From a bacterium (lineage in GTDB: Bacteria; UBA8248), in the NCBI GenBank assembly GCA_022825065.1, contig JAJDYR010000014.1, positions 22,217 through 86,216 of the forward strand: DNA of 64,000 nucleotides, read 5' to 3'. Below the pieces are notes generated by a model that made no database searches, was not told the DNA's origin, and was given only the letters and a program-made list of their open reading frames with translations. How positions within the stretch are numbered: position 1 is the stretch's first letter; the number at the start of each line of letters is the position of its first letter. Below, piece after piece: positions 33,316 to 41,669 of the stretch. The translations under genes and the position numbers were made by a program.

Positions 33316-33732
33316 ATGCGAGCGGAAGAGAAGAAGCTGGGCCGCGTCTTTCATCTGGAATTCGATGAGGACGATGATTTCTTCGGGGAGTTCGAGCGTT
33401 TCGTCATCGAGAAGAACATACGGAGCGCATCGCTCATCGTGTTCGGCGCGCTCAAGGAATCGGACATACGCACGGGTTTCAGAGACATCATCGGCCCATC
33501 GGCGCGGCGCTATTTCCACGACTGGCGCGAACTCATCGCCGTGGGCAACATCTCCTGGCCCGAACAGCCTCCCGCCGTCCGCGGGGACGAGACGTGGGAA
33601 GAACCCAAACCCTACATCCACCTCCATTTGGCGCTGAGCGGCGGCCCCTACCAGCCCGGTGAAGTCTTGGTCGGCCAACTGAGCGGGGGCGTCGTGAAGG
33701 GCATGTTCGCCGAAGTACACGAGTTTGTGTGA
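33316..33732 (+). CDS. PPC/DUF296-domain protein
   Basis: 138 residues from ATG 33316 with GGAGGGATAGGA upstream. The core PKPYIHLHLALSGGP..GEVLVGQLSGGVVKGMFAEVHEF matches the plant-and-prokaryote-conserved (PPC, DUF296) trimeric fold with its conserved histidines. Bacterial members are of unknown function. The N-terminal ~25 residues are acidic. Tightly packed between the MBL-fold and NTF2-like genes. Confidence 0.75.
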   Translation: MRAEEKKLGRVFHLEFDEDDDFFGEFERFVIEKNIRSASLIVFGALKESDIRTGFRDIIGPSARRYFHDWRELIAVGNISWPEQPPAVRGDETWEEPKPYIHLHLALSGGPYQPGEVLVGQLSGGVVKGMFAEVHEFV

Positions 33733-33740
33733 GGAGGCCT

Positions 33741-34367
33741 ATGGAAGCGGAGGGGAGAATTCAGGAGAGCGTCGACAAGAACGAGATAAAGGACGTTCTC
33801 TCGGTCGTGAACTACGCGCGCGACGCAGGCCTCTGGGAGGCGTGGCGAGATTGCTATCACGAAGACGCCACGCTCACGACCTCGTGGTTCAGCGGAACGC
33901 GGGATGAATTCGTCGAAGCCGCGAAGAAGATGAAAATCGCCCGCCACCCCGGCGAGAGCCAGAAGCACACCGTCACGAACCCCTGGGTGCGTCTGGCAGG
34001 CGCGCGCGCCGCCGCCGAGCACGACCTGATCCTCTACCAGAGAAGAATCATCGACGGCGTGGAGCTCGATTTCACCACCTGGAGCCGCGTGCTCGCCCTG
34101 CTGGAGAAACGAGACGGCGCGTGGCGCATCTGGAAGCGGACCAACATCTACGAGAAAGACAGGATGGACCCGTACAAGCCCGACGAAGTGCCCGCCTCGT
34201 TCTACGCCTCGGTCGACCTTTCAGGCTACCCGGCGGCCATCCGCTACCATTGCTGGCGGAACGCGAAAATCGGCCACCCGCCCGCCAGGGGCATCGTTCT
34301 CCAGCACAGCGCGGAAGAGGCGGCCGTCCGTAAGGAAGCGGAGGCGTGGCTTGCGGAGTCGAATTAA
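33741..34367 (+). CDS. SnoaL/NTF2-like protein
   Basis: 208 residues from ATG 33741 (GAGGAGG 4-10 bases upstream). The cone-shaped NTF2 fold is suggested by DKNEIKDVLSVVNYARDAGLWEAWRDCYHEDATLTTSWFSGTRDEFVEAAKK and the later DLILYQRRIIDGVELDFTTWSRVLALLEKRDGAWRIWKRTNIYEKDRMDP. Members include dehydratases, isomerases and the small subunits of ring-hydroxylating dioxygenases. A C-terminal ~50-residue extension follows the domain. Last of the three-gene unit; function unknown. Confidence 0.75.
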   Translation: MEAEGRIQESVDKNEIKDVLSVVNYARDAGLWEAWRDCYHEDATLTTSWFSGTRDEFVEAAKKMKIARHPGESQKHTVTNPWVRLAGARAAAEHDLILYQRRIIDGVELDFTTWSRVLALLEKRDGAWRIWKRTNIYEKDRMDPYKPDEVPASFYASVDLSGYPAAIRYHCWRNAKIGHPPARGIVLQHSAEEAAVRKEAEAWLAESN

Positions 34368-34368
34368 G

Positions 34369-35226
34369 ATGTTTTTCCCTAACAATCCGACGTTGTACAA
34401 CCTTGCCTTAACAGATCGAGAACGCGACCCGTCCTTCAAGTGGCATAGATATGCGGACTCAGAGCGATCATCTCAGATGTTCTGCCTGAGTGCGTTGGGT
34501 TCGCTTCGCAATCTTGATATCGGAAATAAAATCCTAAATGACCTGTTTTCAGAAGCATTCCAAGAGATATCGTTACCTGATTTTATTGAGTGGAAAATTT
34601 CGCCGGAATATGAAGATAGGGATATCCTAAACGAAAAGGGAACTCCGCAGTCGAGCAGCGTGGACTGTTTCTGCGAATCACCACAGATGGTTGTCTGTAT
34701 CGAGTCTAAGTTCGTTAGCGATGCGAAAGAAGGGTTCGGTTCATGTAATCAAGTCAGGGGAAAATGCGCCGGTTATTATGGTCCCGGATCCGACCTCAAG
34801 ACTCACACTAATGCTTGGTGTCGCCTTAAAGTGAAGGACGGCAGGCGGACACCGCGTCATTATTGGTGTCTTGGTCGCTTGTATTTTCGGCAGGAAATCT
34901 TTGCTCAACAGTCGTATGGAGATACCTGCCCGTTTGCTGGCTCATTCTATCAACTTATGCGAAATTTCCTTTTTGCGGCGGAGGTGGCTAGACGAGATCA
35001 GAAGGCATTCTTTGGTGTTCTCGCGATTTGTCCCGAACGAACTGCCGATGAAGTCAAAATTCAAGTCCAGAATTTCCGGAATGATATTTTACTCCCTGAA
35101 TTCAAAGATCAGATGCAGTTTCTTCCCTATGAGCGGTTGATCCATCATCTACGGGTGACATTTGATGGGGATGCGCTCAAGCTAGCCGACTTTCTTGAGG
35201 AACGAATTAACACTATCTGTTCATGA
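34369..35226 (+). CDS. PD-(D/E)XK nuclease-like protein in AT-rich DNA
   Basis: 285 residues from ATG 34369, one base after the stop of the previous gene. The stretch SSSVDCFCESPQMVVCIESKFVSDAKEGFGSC has a PD-(D/E)XK layout: Asp, then E-S-K after a hydrophobic strand. A cysteine-rich block follows (CNQVRGKCAGYYGPG, WCRLKV, YWCLGRLYF). Related proteins are annotated as putative restriction endonucleases. Base composition is clearly more AT-rich than in the neighbours, so it was acquired. No methyltransferase gene is adjacent. The nuclease role is inferred. Confidence 0.65.
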   Translation: MFFPNNPTLYNLALTDRERDPSFKWHRYADSERSSQMFCLSALGSLRNLDIGNKILNDLFSEAFQEISLPDFIEWKISPEYEDRDILNEKGTPQSSSVDCFCESPQMVVCIESKFVSDAKEGFGSCNQVRGKCAGYYGPGSDLKTHTNAWCRLKVKDGRRTPRHYWCLGRLYFRQEIFAQQSYGDTCPFAGSFYQLMRNFLFAAEVARRDQKAFFGVLAICPERTADEVKIQVQNFRNDILLPEFKDQMQFLPYERLIHHLRVTFDGDALKLADFLEERINTICS

Positions 35227-35274
35227 TTATGCGCTTTTAAGGCGACTCCTTCTCAATCCGACGCGAGCCGCCCC

Positions 35275-35503
35275 TCACGGCTTGAGCTTCTCCATCAGCC
35301 CATCCGAGATGCAGGTGACGCCGAGCGAGAGGTTGTCGCGCTGGCAGTGCCGGGAGCCGCCTTCCCTGACGGTGAATATCTTGAGCGTCTTGTCCCTGGA
35401 ACCCACGGCATTGAAGAGTTCGCGCGCGTCCCGCGTGGGCACCTGCTTGTCGTCGACCCCGTGGGTGAGCAGGAGCGGACACGTCATCTTCTGCACCACG
35501 CCG
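35275..35503 (-). pseudogene. Truncated C-terminal copy of the alpha/beta hydrolase at 38383
   Basis: The frame encodes the last ~76 residues only: VQKMTCPLLLTHGVDDKQVP ... GGSRHCQRDNLSLGV ... LMEKLKP, about 90% alike in DNA to 38383-38610. It contains the acid and histidine of the catalytic triad but not the nucleophile. The homology ends abruptly at about 35503, 13 bases from the end of the kinase gene, so a rearrangement joined them. Confidence 0.8.
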
Positions 35504-35515
35504 GCGCCCGGGCGT

Positions 35516-37861
35516 TTACGGGTCGTCCGGACGGGGCATACGGTAGCCGACCCGGAGCTCGGTCAGGATGTAGGTGGGCCTCTTGGCGTCGTCGCCGAGC
35601 TTCCTGCGCAGCCTCTTGACGTAGGCCCGCACGATCTTCGCGTCGCTGTTCCGCCCGCTCCAGACCTGTCGCAGCAGGGCATCGTATGTCAACACACGCC
35701 CGGCGCCCAGCGAGAGGGTGCGCAGCAGATCGTATTCCGTTGCCGTGAGCGCGACCGGGCGTCCGCCGACGCTCACCCGGCGCCGGTCGTAGTCGATGGC
35801 GAGGTCGCCAAGAATAAAGGGTTCCGGCCTGGTCCGGCGCCGGAGCGCCGCCCGGACCCGCGCCACCAGTTCGGTCGGCGAGAAGGGCTTGACGATGTAG
35901 TCCTCGGCGCCAGCCTCGAGCGCCCGCGCGATCGTCTCGTCCCGGCCGTAGCCGGAGATGAAAACGACCGGGACGTCCGAGAGCCCGGGGACCTGTTCCA
36001 TCAGTTCGATGCCGTCGGTCCCCGGCAGCATCAGGTCGAGCAGGACCAGGGCGGGCTTCTCCGTCTCCAGGACGTAAGAGAGTTCATCAGGGTTGCCCGT
36101 CACCACCTGGGCGTAGCCCGCCTCGCCGAGTGCGTCGCGGACAAAGCGCAGCGTCTCCGGATCGTCGTCAACCACGAGGATGCGCGTCCGTTCGCCGTCG
36201 TCGCTGCGCGCCGCCGCACGCCTTCGCTCGGCGCCGGCAGCGGCCCCGCCGGTATCGTCGGCCGCCGGGAGCGTGAAGGTGAAGCGCGCTCCCTGGCCGG
36301 GCCCGCCGCTCTCGGCCCGGATGCGGCCGCCATGCGCCTCGACCAGACCCTTGCAGATAGCGAGGCCGAGCCCGCCCCCCGCCCAGCGCTTCCCGTCGCG
36401 GGCATATTTGCGGAACAGCTTCGCCAGCCGCTCCGGTGTAAGGCCGTGACCCTCGTCGGATATCGCTATCGCGACGTGGACGCCCTCGCGGGCCGCCTCG
36501 ATCCGGATTGGCGAAGACTCAGGCGAGTACCGGGCGGCGTTGGCGAGCAGGTTGTTCAGCACTTGCACGATGCGCTCCCGGTCGGCCAAAACCTGGGGGA
36601 GGTCCGGCGGCAGGTCGATGACCACCCGGTGACGGCCGCCGCCGGAAAGGAAAGTGGTGCGCGCACGGTCGAGCAGGTCCACCACCTCCGAAGGCTCGGG
36701 CGCGACCGAGAGCGTGCCCGTCTCGATGCGCCCGGCGTCGAGCAGGTCGCCGATCAGGCTGTCCATGCGGTCGGCCTGCTCCTCGATGATGCGAAAGAAC
36801 TGTTCGATTTCCGCCGGTGCGAAGTTCCGCGAGCGGCCGAGCACCGTGGCGGCCGATCCCTTTATCGAGGCCAGAGGCGCGCGCAACTCGTGGCTCACCA
36901 TGCCGAGAAACTCCGCCCGCATGCGCTCCAGATCCTCGAGCGGCGCGAGATCCTGCATGGTGACCACCATGGAGACGAGCGAACCGTCCTCGACGCGGAT
37001 CGGGGTCGCGTTGATCAGCACCTTCACGCTGCGCCCGTCGGGGACCGAGAGTTCGATCTCCTCGGCGCGCACCGTCTCCGCGCTGCTCAGCGCCGCGGCC
37101 ATGGGCAACTCGGTGAGCGCGACCTCGCGCCCGTCGCCGCGCCGGCAATTGATCGTTCGCAGGAGGTCCTCGGCGGCCCGCACCGGCTTGAGGAGGCTCT
37201 CGACGATCCGCCGCGCCTCGCGGTTGAGCGATACCGGGTTGCCGCTCGCCGCGTCGAACACGACCACTCCGACCGGCGAGGTCTCGATGAGCGCTTCGAG
37301 GTCGGCGCGGGCGCGTCGCTCGTCATGGTAGGCGCGGGCATGGGCGATAGCTGCAGCTGCCTGCGCGGCGAACAGCACCAGCACCGCCTCGTCCTCGTCG
37401 GTAAAAGTCTCACCGCCTTCCTTCCCGGCGAGGAAGAAGCTGCCGACGTACGTCCCCCGGTGGCGCATCGGCGTTCCCTGGAAAGTCTTCGGCGTCGACG
37501 GCAGGAAGTCTGCCGAGAAGCCGAGCGAGCGGATATAGGCCGAGAAGTCGGCGATGCGCAGCGGCCCCGGCACGTCGCGGAAGAACGCGAAGAGCTTCGG
37601 GCCGTCGGGCCATTCGACCATGTTGCGATGCTCTTCTTCGGTAAAGCCCGAGGTGACGAAGTCCCGGGGCGCGCCTGTTTCGTCGATGGTGGAGATGACG
37701 CTGTGACGCGCGCCGGTCAGCGCGCGGGCGCTTTCCACCACCTCGTTGAGGACGGTCTCCAGATCGAGGCTCGCACCGATGCGCAGCATCGCCGCGGCCA
37801 AACCAGAATGGCGCGCCTCATGTCCCTGCTCGGCGACTTCTCGGTCGTTAGGATTACTCAT
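35516..37861 (-). CDS. Histidine kinase fused to a receiver and an OmpR-type DNA-binding domain
   Basis: 781 residues holding a whole two-component pathway: GAF (~20-175), PAS (~185-305), HisKA with H324 in VSHELRAPLASIKG, HATPase (N-box near 441, DEGHG 469-473, GGGLGLAI 495-502), receiver with D609 (LVLLDLMLPG) and K658 (VKPF), and a C-terminal winged helix (~684-778, LTATEYDLLRTL, RAYVKRLRRKLGD). No transmembrane segment, so a soluble sensor; the GAF and PAS domains would sense an internal cue. The fused output domain can regulate genes directly, perhaps its own through the ATTCAT repeats upstream. Single-gene unit between two hydrolase copies. Confidence 0.9.
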   Translation of the reverse strand: MSNPNDREVAEQGHEARHSGLAAAMLRIGASLDLETVLNEVVESARALTGARHSVISTIDETGAPRDFVTSGFTEEEHRNMVEWPDGPKLFAFFRDVPGPLRIADFSAYIRSLGFSADFLPSTPKTFQGTPMRHRGTYVGSFFLAGKEGGETFTDEDEAVLVLFAAQAAAAIAHARAYHDERRARADLEALIETSPVGVVVFDAASGNPVSLNREARRIVESLLKPVRAAEDLLRTINCRRGDGREVALTELPMAAALSSAETVRAEEIELSVPDGRSVKVLINATPIRVEDGSLVSMVVTMQDLAPLEDLERMRAEFLGMVSHELRAPLASIKGSAATVLGRSRNFAPAEIEQFFRIIEEQADRMDSLIGDLLDAGRIETGTLSVAPEPSEVVDLLDRARTTFLSGGGRHRVVIDLPPDLPQVLADRERIVQVLNNLLANAARYSPESSPIRIEAAREGVHVAIAISDEGHGLTPERLAKLFRKYARDGKRWAGGGLGLAICKGLVEAHGGRIRAESGGPGQGARFTFTLPAADDTGGAAAGAERRRAAARSDDGERTRILVVDDDPETLRFVRDALGEAGYAQVVTGNPDELSYVLETEKPALVLLDLMLPGTDGIELMEQVPGLSDVPVVFISGYGRDETIARALEAGAEDYIVKPFSPTELVARVRAALRRRTRPEPFILGDLAIDYDRRRVSVGGRPVALTATEYDLLRTLSLGAGRVLTYDALLRQVWSGRNSDAKIVRAYVKRLRRKLGDDAKRPTYILTELRVGYRMPRPDDP

Positions 37862-38382
37862 GGCATCTGCCCTCTTCCGGCGGGGGGTTGGCCGGATCGG
37901 TTACCGGAAGGTGCAGAATTCGTGCTGAAGTCATGTAAATACTGAATTATTCATACCTAATTCATATTATTATTCATATAATCCATAAAATTGCAAAGGG
38001 TGAGTTCAGAGACCGCGACAATCGGCGCATGGGCGACGTGGAGAGCTTCGAGGACTTCATGGAAAGGAGCAGTTCGGGGGACGTCATCAAGCCGTTTGTA
38101 ATTTTTTGACAGGACGAAGGCAGTATGGTCGATTCGTGGTCCAGGCTGGTTGCGACACGATCCACGAGGTATAAGTTCTTGAAGCGGGTTCCCGCCTGTC
38201 GGCCTTCCCCGAAAGGCCGACAGGTATTCAATTGGCAGACCGGGTTGGTGGTGGTTCCGATATCCCGTTCGGTTCAAGGAGGAGGTAGAGCGTCTTCCCG
38301 GGTCGGAAACCACCTTCTGCGAAAGCCGCGAACCCTCATTCTGCGGGTGGTCTATTCCTCCCGCATCGGTCGGAATTAATCC
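37862..38382. other. Intergenic region upstream of the fused kinase gene
   Basis: No convincing gene. The part next to the kinase start is AT-rich and has ATTCAT direct repeats. The remainder encodes short overlapping minus-strand frames without family resemblance; one contains RFKNLYLVD, which may be the end of a decayed oxidoreductase gene, but this is weak. Confidence 0.45.
37949..37977. repeat. Three ATTCAT direct repeats, 11-12 bp apart
   Basis: ATTCAT at 37949, 37960 and 37972, about 90-115 bases upstream of the kinase ATG. The 11-12 bp spacing puts them on one DNA face, as in OmpR/PhoB-type binding sites, so they are candidates for autoregulation by the fused winged-helix domain. Confidence 0.35.
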
Positions 38383-39558
38383 TTAGGGCCTTAGCTTCTC
38401 CATCAGCCAATCCGCGATGTAGGTGACGCCGAGCGAGAGGTTGTCGCGTTGGCAGTGTTGGGAACCGCCCTCCTTCACGGTGAATATCTTGAGCGTCTTG
38501 TCCTTCGAACCCACGGCGTTAAAGAGTTTTCTCGCGTCGCGCGTGGGCACCTGCTTGTCGTCGATCCCGTGGGTGAGCAGGAACGGACACTGCATCTTCT
38601 GCACCACGCCGTCGAGCCGGAAACCCTCGAGCTTCTTGAAGGTGTCCTCGAAATTCGTCGTGTTGAAGATCCACAGGATGTGGTGGCCCGGCACGGATAG
38701 TTCCGTCTGCATCGAAGCGGCGACGCGCTTTTTCCACGTCGCGTGATAATCCCAGCACGCCCCCCAGGCGACGCACGCCTTGTAGCGCCTCTCCATGCTG
38801 GCGATGCGGGGCGCGTAGTAACCGCCCAGGCTGATGCCGATGACGGCGGCCTTCCGGGCGTTCACGTCGCCGCGCGTCTCGAGGTAATCGAGCGCGGCGG
38901 AGCCTGCGACTTCATAGTCGTGGCGGAGGTATTGTTCCCTGAAGCGGATGGCCTCCCCGGTTCCCGGCCCGTCCATGACGAGACAGCTCATGCCGCGCCG
39001 CACGAATTCCTCCACGCCGCGCAGATACTGAATCTCCTTCGTGATGTCGAGACCATCGAAATAGACGACGACGGGGGGTCTGGCCTTTTTCGTGTTCTGC
39101 GCGTGCACGAAATACCCCGGCAGGTTCGCGCCGTTCTCGTAAGGCACCTCCACCCGCTCGATCCTGGGCGCGTCGGTCAGCTTCGTGAAGCGCAGGAAGC
39201 TGTCGAGAGCAAGTTTGTAGGCGTCTTTCGCACGCTTGTCCTTGGGCGTGCGGAAGCGCTCGCCAATTTGAAAGTACATCGCGGCGCGCTTGTGGTGGTA
39301 GGCGGCGCTGAGTCGGTGGTTGTTCTCTTCCGCCGCTAATCCCAAATCGCGCACCTTGTTCGCCATGCGGACCCACTCGCGGAACCAGAGCGCGTCGTTT
39401 CCGACGTCTTTCCTGAGCCTTCTGCCGACCTGATCGACCTCGCCGATGTCGGCTCCGCCCCAGGGGGCCACGGAGAGGCAGTTCACGACGCCCGACGACC
39501 ATCGGTAATCCTCGGGGAAATAGGTGAACCATCGGGTGTTGGCGGGTGCTTCCGGCAT
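38383..39558 (-). CDS. Alpha/beta hydrolase of the FrsA/dihydroxypseudooxynicotine-hydrolase type
   Basis: 391 residues from ATG 39558 (AGGAG 8 bases upstream); earlier in-frame starts lack such a site. A helical N-terminal half (AAYHHKRAAMYFQIGERF, AKDAYKLALDSFLRF) is followed by the hydrolase core: PPVVVYFDGLD, nucleophile Ser in GISLGGYYAPR, acid Asp in THGIDDKQVP and His in GGSQHCQRDN. The layout is that of PF06500-like C-C or ester hydrolases. Divergent from the amidase gene; a truncated second copy of its 3' end lies at 35275. Confidence 0.85.
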   Translation of the reverse strand: MPEAPANTRWFTYFPEDYRWSSGVVNCLSVAPWGGADIGEVDQVGRRLRKDVGNDALWFREWVRMANKVRDLGLAAEENNHRLSAAYHHKRAAMYFQIGERFRTPKDKRAKDAYKLALDSFLRFTKLTDAPRIERVEVPYENGANLPGYFVHAQNTKKARPPVVVYFDGLDITKEIQYLRGVEEFVRRGMSCLVMDGPGTGEAIRFREQYLRHDYEVAGSAALDYLETRGDVNARKAAVIGISLGGYYAPRIASMERRYKACVAWGACWDYHATWKKRVAASMQTELSVPGHHILWIFNTTNFEDTFKKLEGFRLDGVVQKMQCPFLLTHGIDDKQVPTRDARKLFNAVGSKDKTLKIFTVKEGGSQHCQRDNLSLGVTYIADWLMEKLRP

Positions 39559-39842
39559 GACGCGCTCCTTTGCTGGGTGATGAGGCCGCCCGGTTTTCGC
39601 CGAGGGTCGCTCTCTACAAGATCTATGAACGAGAAGTGATCCTAGCACTTTCGGCCTGCGCATCGAACTGCAAGAGGCCTTTTCGCGCTCGAGATGGGTT
39701 CGATGATAGAAGCGGCAAACTTCCCACGATCCTTAGTCTCGCGCCCAAAACCTGTTAAGATGCGCAATCCGAGTCATGGCGCATGGGTTCGTAGAAAGCC
39801 CGGTTTTCCATCTCGTCTGGCCATCCATACGCAATCGAGGAA

Positions 39843-41267
39843 ATGAGAATGTCCACAACCGAAATCTGTGATCTCACGATTGATGGGCTCTCGAAAAAAA
39901 TCGCCGCAAGGGAATTATCCCCGGTAGAGGTGACCGACGCGCATCTGGCGCGGATCGACGCGCTGAACCCGAGGGTGAACGCCTTTACCACCGTCGCGCA
40001 TGAGCGCGCGCGCGCCGAGGCGAAGGCGGCCGAAGAGGAAATCGCGGCAGGCAGACTCCGGGGACCGCTCCACGGCGTTCCGGTCGGGGTCAAGGACATC
40101 ATCGACACGGCGGGCGTGCGCACCACGCAGGGCTCCAGCTTTTTCCGCGACAACGTGCCGGCGCAGGACGCCGAATGCGTCCGCAGGCTGCGGGAGGCCG
40201 GCGCCGTCATGATCGGCAAGTGCAACACGGCGGAGTTCGCCGCCGAATCCGCGACCAAGAACCCCCACCATGGCGCATGCCGCAACCCCTGGGACCTCGA
40301 CCGCGTTCCCGCGGGTTCGAGCGGCGGCTCGGGTGCGGCGGTCGCCGCGCGAATGGCGCCCGGTACGCTCGGAACCGACACCGGCGGATCGGTGCGGGGA
40401 CCGGCGGCGATTTGCGGCGTGGTGGGGCTCAAACCCACCTACGGGCGGATCAGCCTGCGCGGCGTCTATCCGAATGCGACGAGTCTCGACCACGTAGGAC
40501 CCCTGACGCGCACGGTGCGCGATTGCGCGCTGCTGCTCCAGGCGCTTGCGGGCTACGACCATGCCGACCCTTTTTCCGCCGATATGGATACGCCCGATTT
40601 CACCGCCGACTTGGAAAAGGGCGTCGGCGGCATGCGATTCATGGTTTCCTCCGATCTGATCGACGTCGAGATCGATGCGCCCATCCTGGAGGCGTTCGAG
40701 GCGGCGCTCGACGTGCTGCGCGCCCTGGGCGCTGAGATCGAAGAAGTCCCTTGCCCCTTCGCGGGGGAGATCAACCCCCACCGCCGGGCCATCGCGGACG
40801 CGGAATTCTACCGCGTACACGGCGAGCGCTACCGCGCCGACCCGGAGGGCTACGGCCTGAGATTGCAGGAGCGTATCGCCAACGCGGAGAAAACCACGCT
40901 GGCGACCTATATCGACGCCATCAACCACCGAAAGGCGATTATCCGCAGGATGCTCGACCTCATGAAGCCTTACGACGCCATGCTCTCGCCGGGCTATCCC
41001 TGTCTCGCAGCGCCCGTCGAAACGACCACCGCGCTTGTGAACGGAAAGGAGATGGACTTCATCGGCCTGGGGCGCAACCTGACGGGCGTGCAGAGTTTCC
41101 TCGGCTTCCCCGGCCTGATGGTCCCCACGGGCTTCGATTCGGCCCAAGGACTCCCCATGGCGATGCAGATCACGACCCGCCCCGGCGATGAGACGCGCGG
41201 GTTTCAGATAGGCCACGCTTACGAGGAGGCAACCCCCGAATGGCGGGGGAGAAAACCCGACCTTTAG
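39843..41267 (+). CDS. Amidase signature family protein (GatA-like)
   Basis: 474 residues. The Ser-cisSer-Lys triad is visible: Lys in GVPVGVKDIIDTAG, cis-Ser in GSSGGSGAAVA and nucleophile Ser in LGTDTGGSVRGPAAICGVVGLKPTYG. Hydrolyses an amide, ureide or carbamate. No gatB or gatC nearby, so it is unlikely to be the tRNA amidotransferase subunit. Probably a catabolic amidase. Start at 39843 or the ATG two codons later. Confidence 0.88.
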   Translation: MRMSTTEICDLTIDGLSKKIAARELSPVEVTDAHLARIDALNPRVNAFTTVAHERARAEAKAAEEEIAAGRLRGPLHGVPVGVKDIIDTAGVRTTQGSSFFRDNVPAQDAECVRRLREAGAVMIGKCNTAEFAAESATKNPHHGACRNPWDLDRVPAGSSGGSGAAVAARMAPGTLGTDTGGSVRGPAAICGVVGLKPTYGRISLRGVYPNATSLDHVGPLTRTVRDCALLLQALAGYDHADPFSADMDTPDFTADLEKGVGGMRFMVSSDLIDVEIDAPILEAFEAALDVLRALGAEIEEVPCPFAGEINPHRRAIADAEFYRVHGERYRADPEGYGLRLQERIANAEKTTLATYIDAINHRKAIIRRMLDLMKPYDAMLSPGYPCLAAPVETTTALVNGKEMDFIGLGRNLTGVQSFLGFPGLMVPTGFDSAQGLPMAMQITTRPGDETRGFQIGHAYEEATPEWRGRKPDL

Positions 41268-41303
41268 GGGTTGCTGAAAAGGCATCCTTGGTCGGAATTC
41301 ACC

Positions 41304-41393
41304 CCTCCCTCATCCCGAGTAGGCGCGCTTTTGCGCGCCGTATCGAGGGACGCGCCCTTCGATACGCGGCTTCGCCGCTACTCAGGGTGAGGC
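41304..41393. repeat. TCGATACGCGG-type extragenic palindromic repeats
   Basis: Two head-to-head stem-loop units: CATCCCGAGTAGGCGCGC ... GTATCGAGGG and CCCTTCGATACGCGGCTTCG ... CTACTCAGGGTGAGG. Related to the units at 12554 and 17745. Confidence 0.65.
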
Positions 41394-41418
41394 GAACGGG
41401 GGCGCTGCTCTGGACGAA

Positions 41419-41440
41419 GGGACAGGTCGCGACCTGTCCC
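41419..41440. repeat. Perfect 22-base palindrome
   Basis: GGGACAGGTCG followed by its exact reverse complement, then TAC. A REP-like unit of a third sequence type. Confidence 0.7.
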
Positions 41441-41669
41441 TACAAAACCTGCAACCCTCCTTCGTTGGGCTATTCAACGGATCTTTTGTCCGATGCAGCA
41501 TCGCTCATCTCCCCCGGAGTTGGTTTGACCCGACCCCCCGAACCTGCTCTAATGAATTCAATCGTAAAATTTGGGAGCGGCGTAACCGCGTCGGAAAAAC
41601 TCGCAGCGAACGAGTTCTCGTCAGACTTGTTCTTGGAAAATCCGTTTCACCGTAAAAGGAGAGGCAAAT

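Larger units (their letters stand above)
41268..41669. other. Repeat-rich intergenic region
   Basis: No gene. GGTTGCTGAAAAGGC at 41268 is a solitary IS-like terminus, followed by REP units (41304-41393), a long palindrome (41419-41440) and TATTCAACGG near 41470, an inverted terminus. The ribosome binding site AAAGGAGAGG precedes the receptor gene. Confidence 0.6.

Noticed and set aside
37957..38313. 118-residue minus-strand frame upstream of the fused kinase
   Set aside because: No family resemblance and overlapping alternative frames; at most a decayed gene end.
39843..41267. GatA subunit of tRNA-dependent amidotransferase
   Set aside because: No gatB or gatC nearby and the neighbourhood is catabolic; kept as a general amidase.
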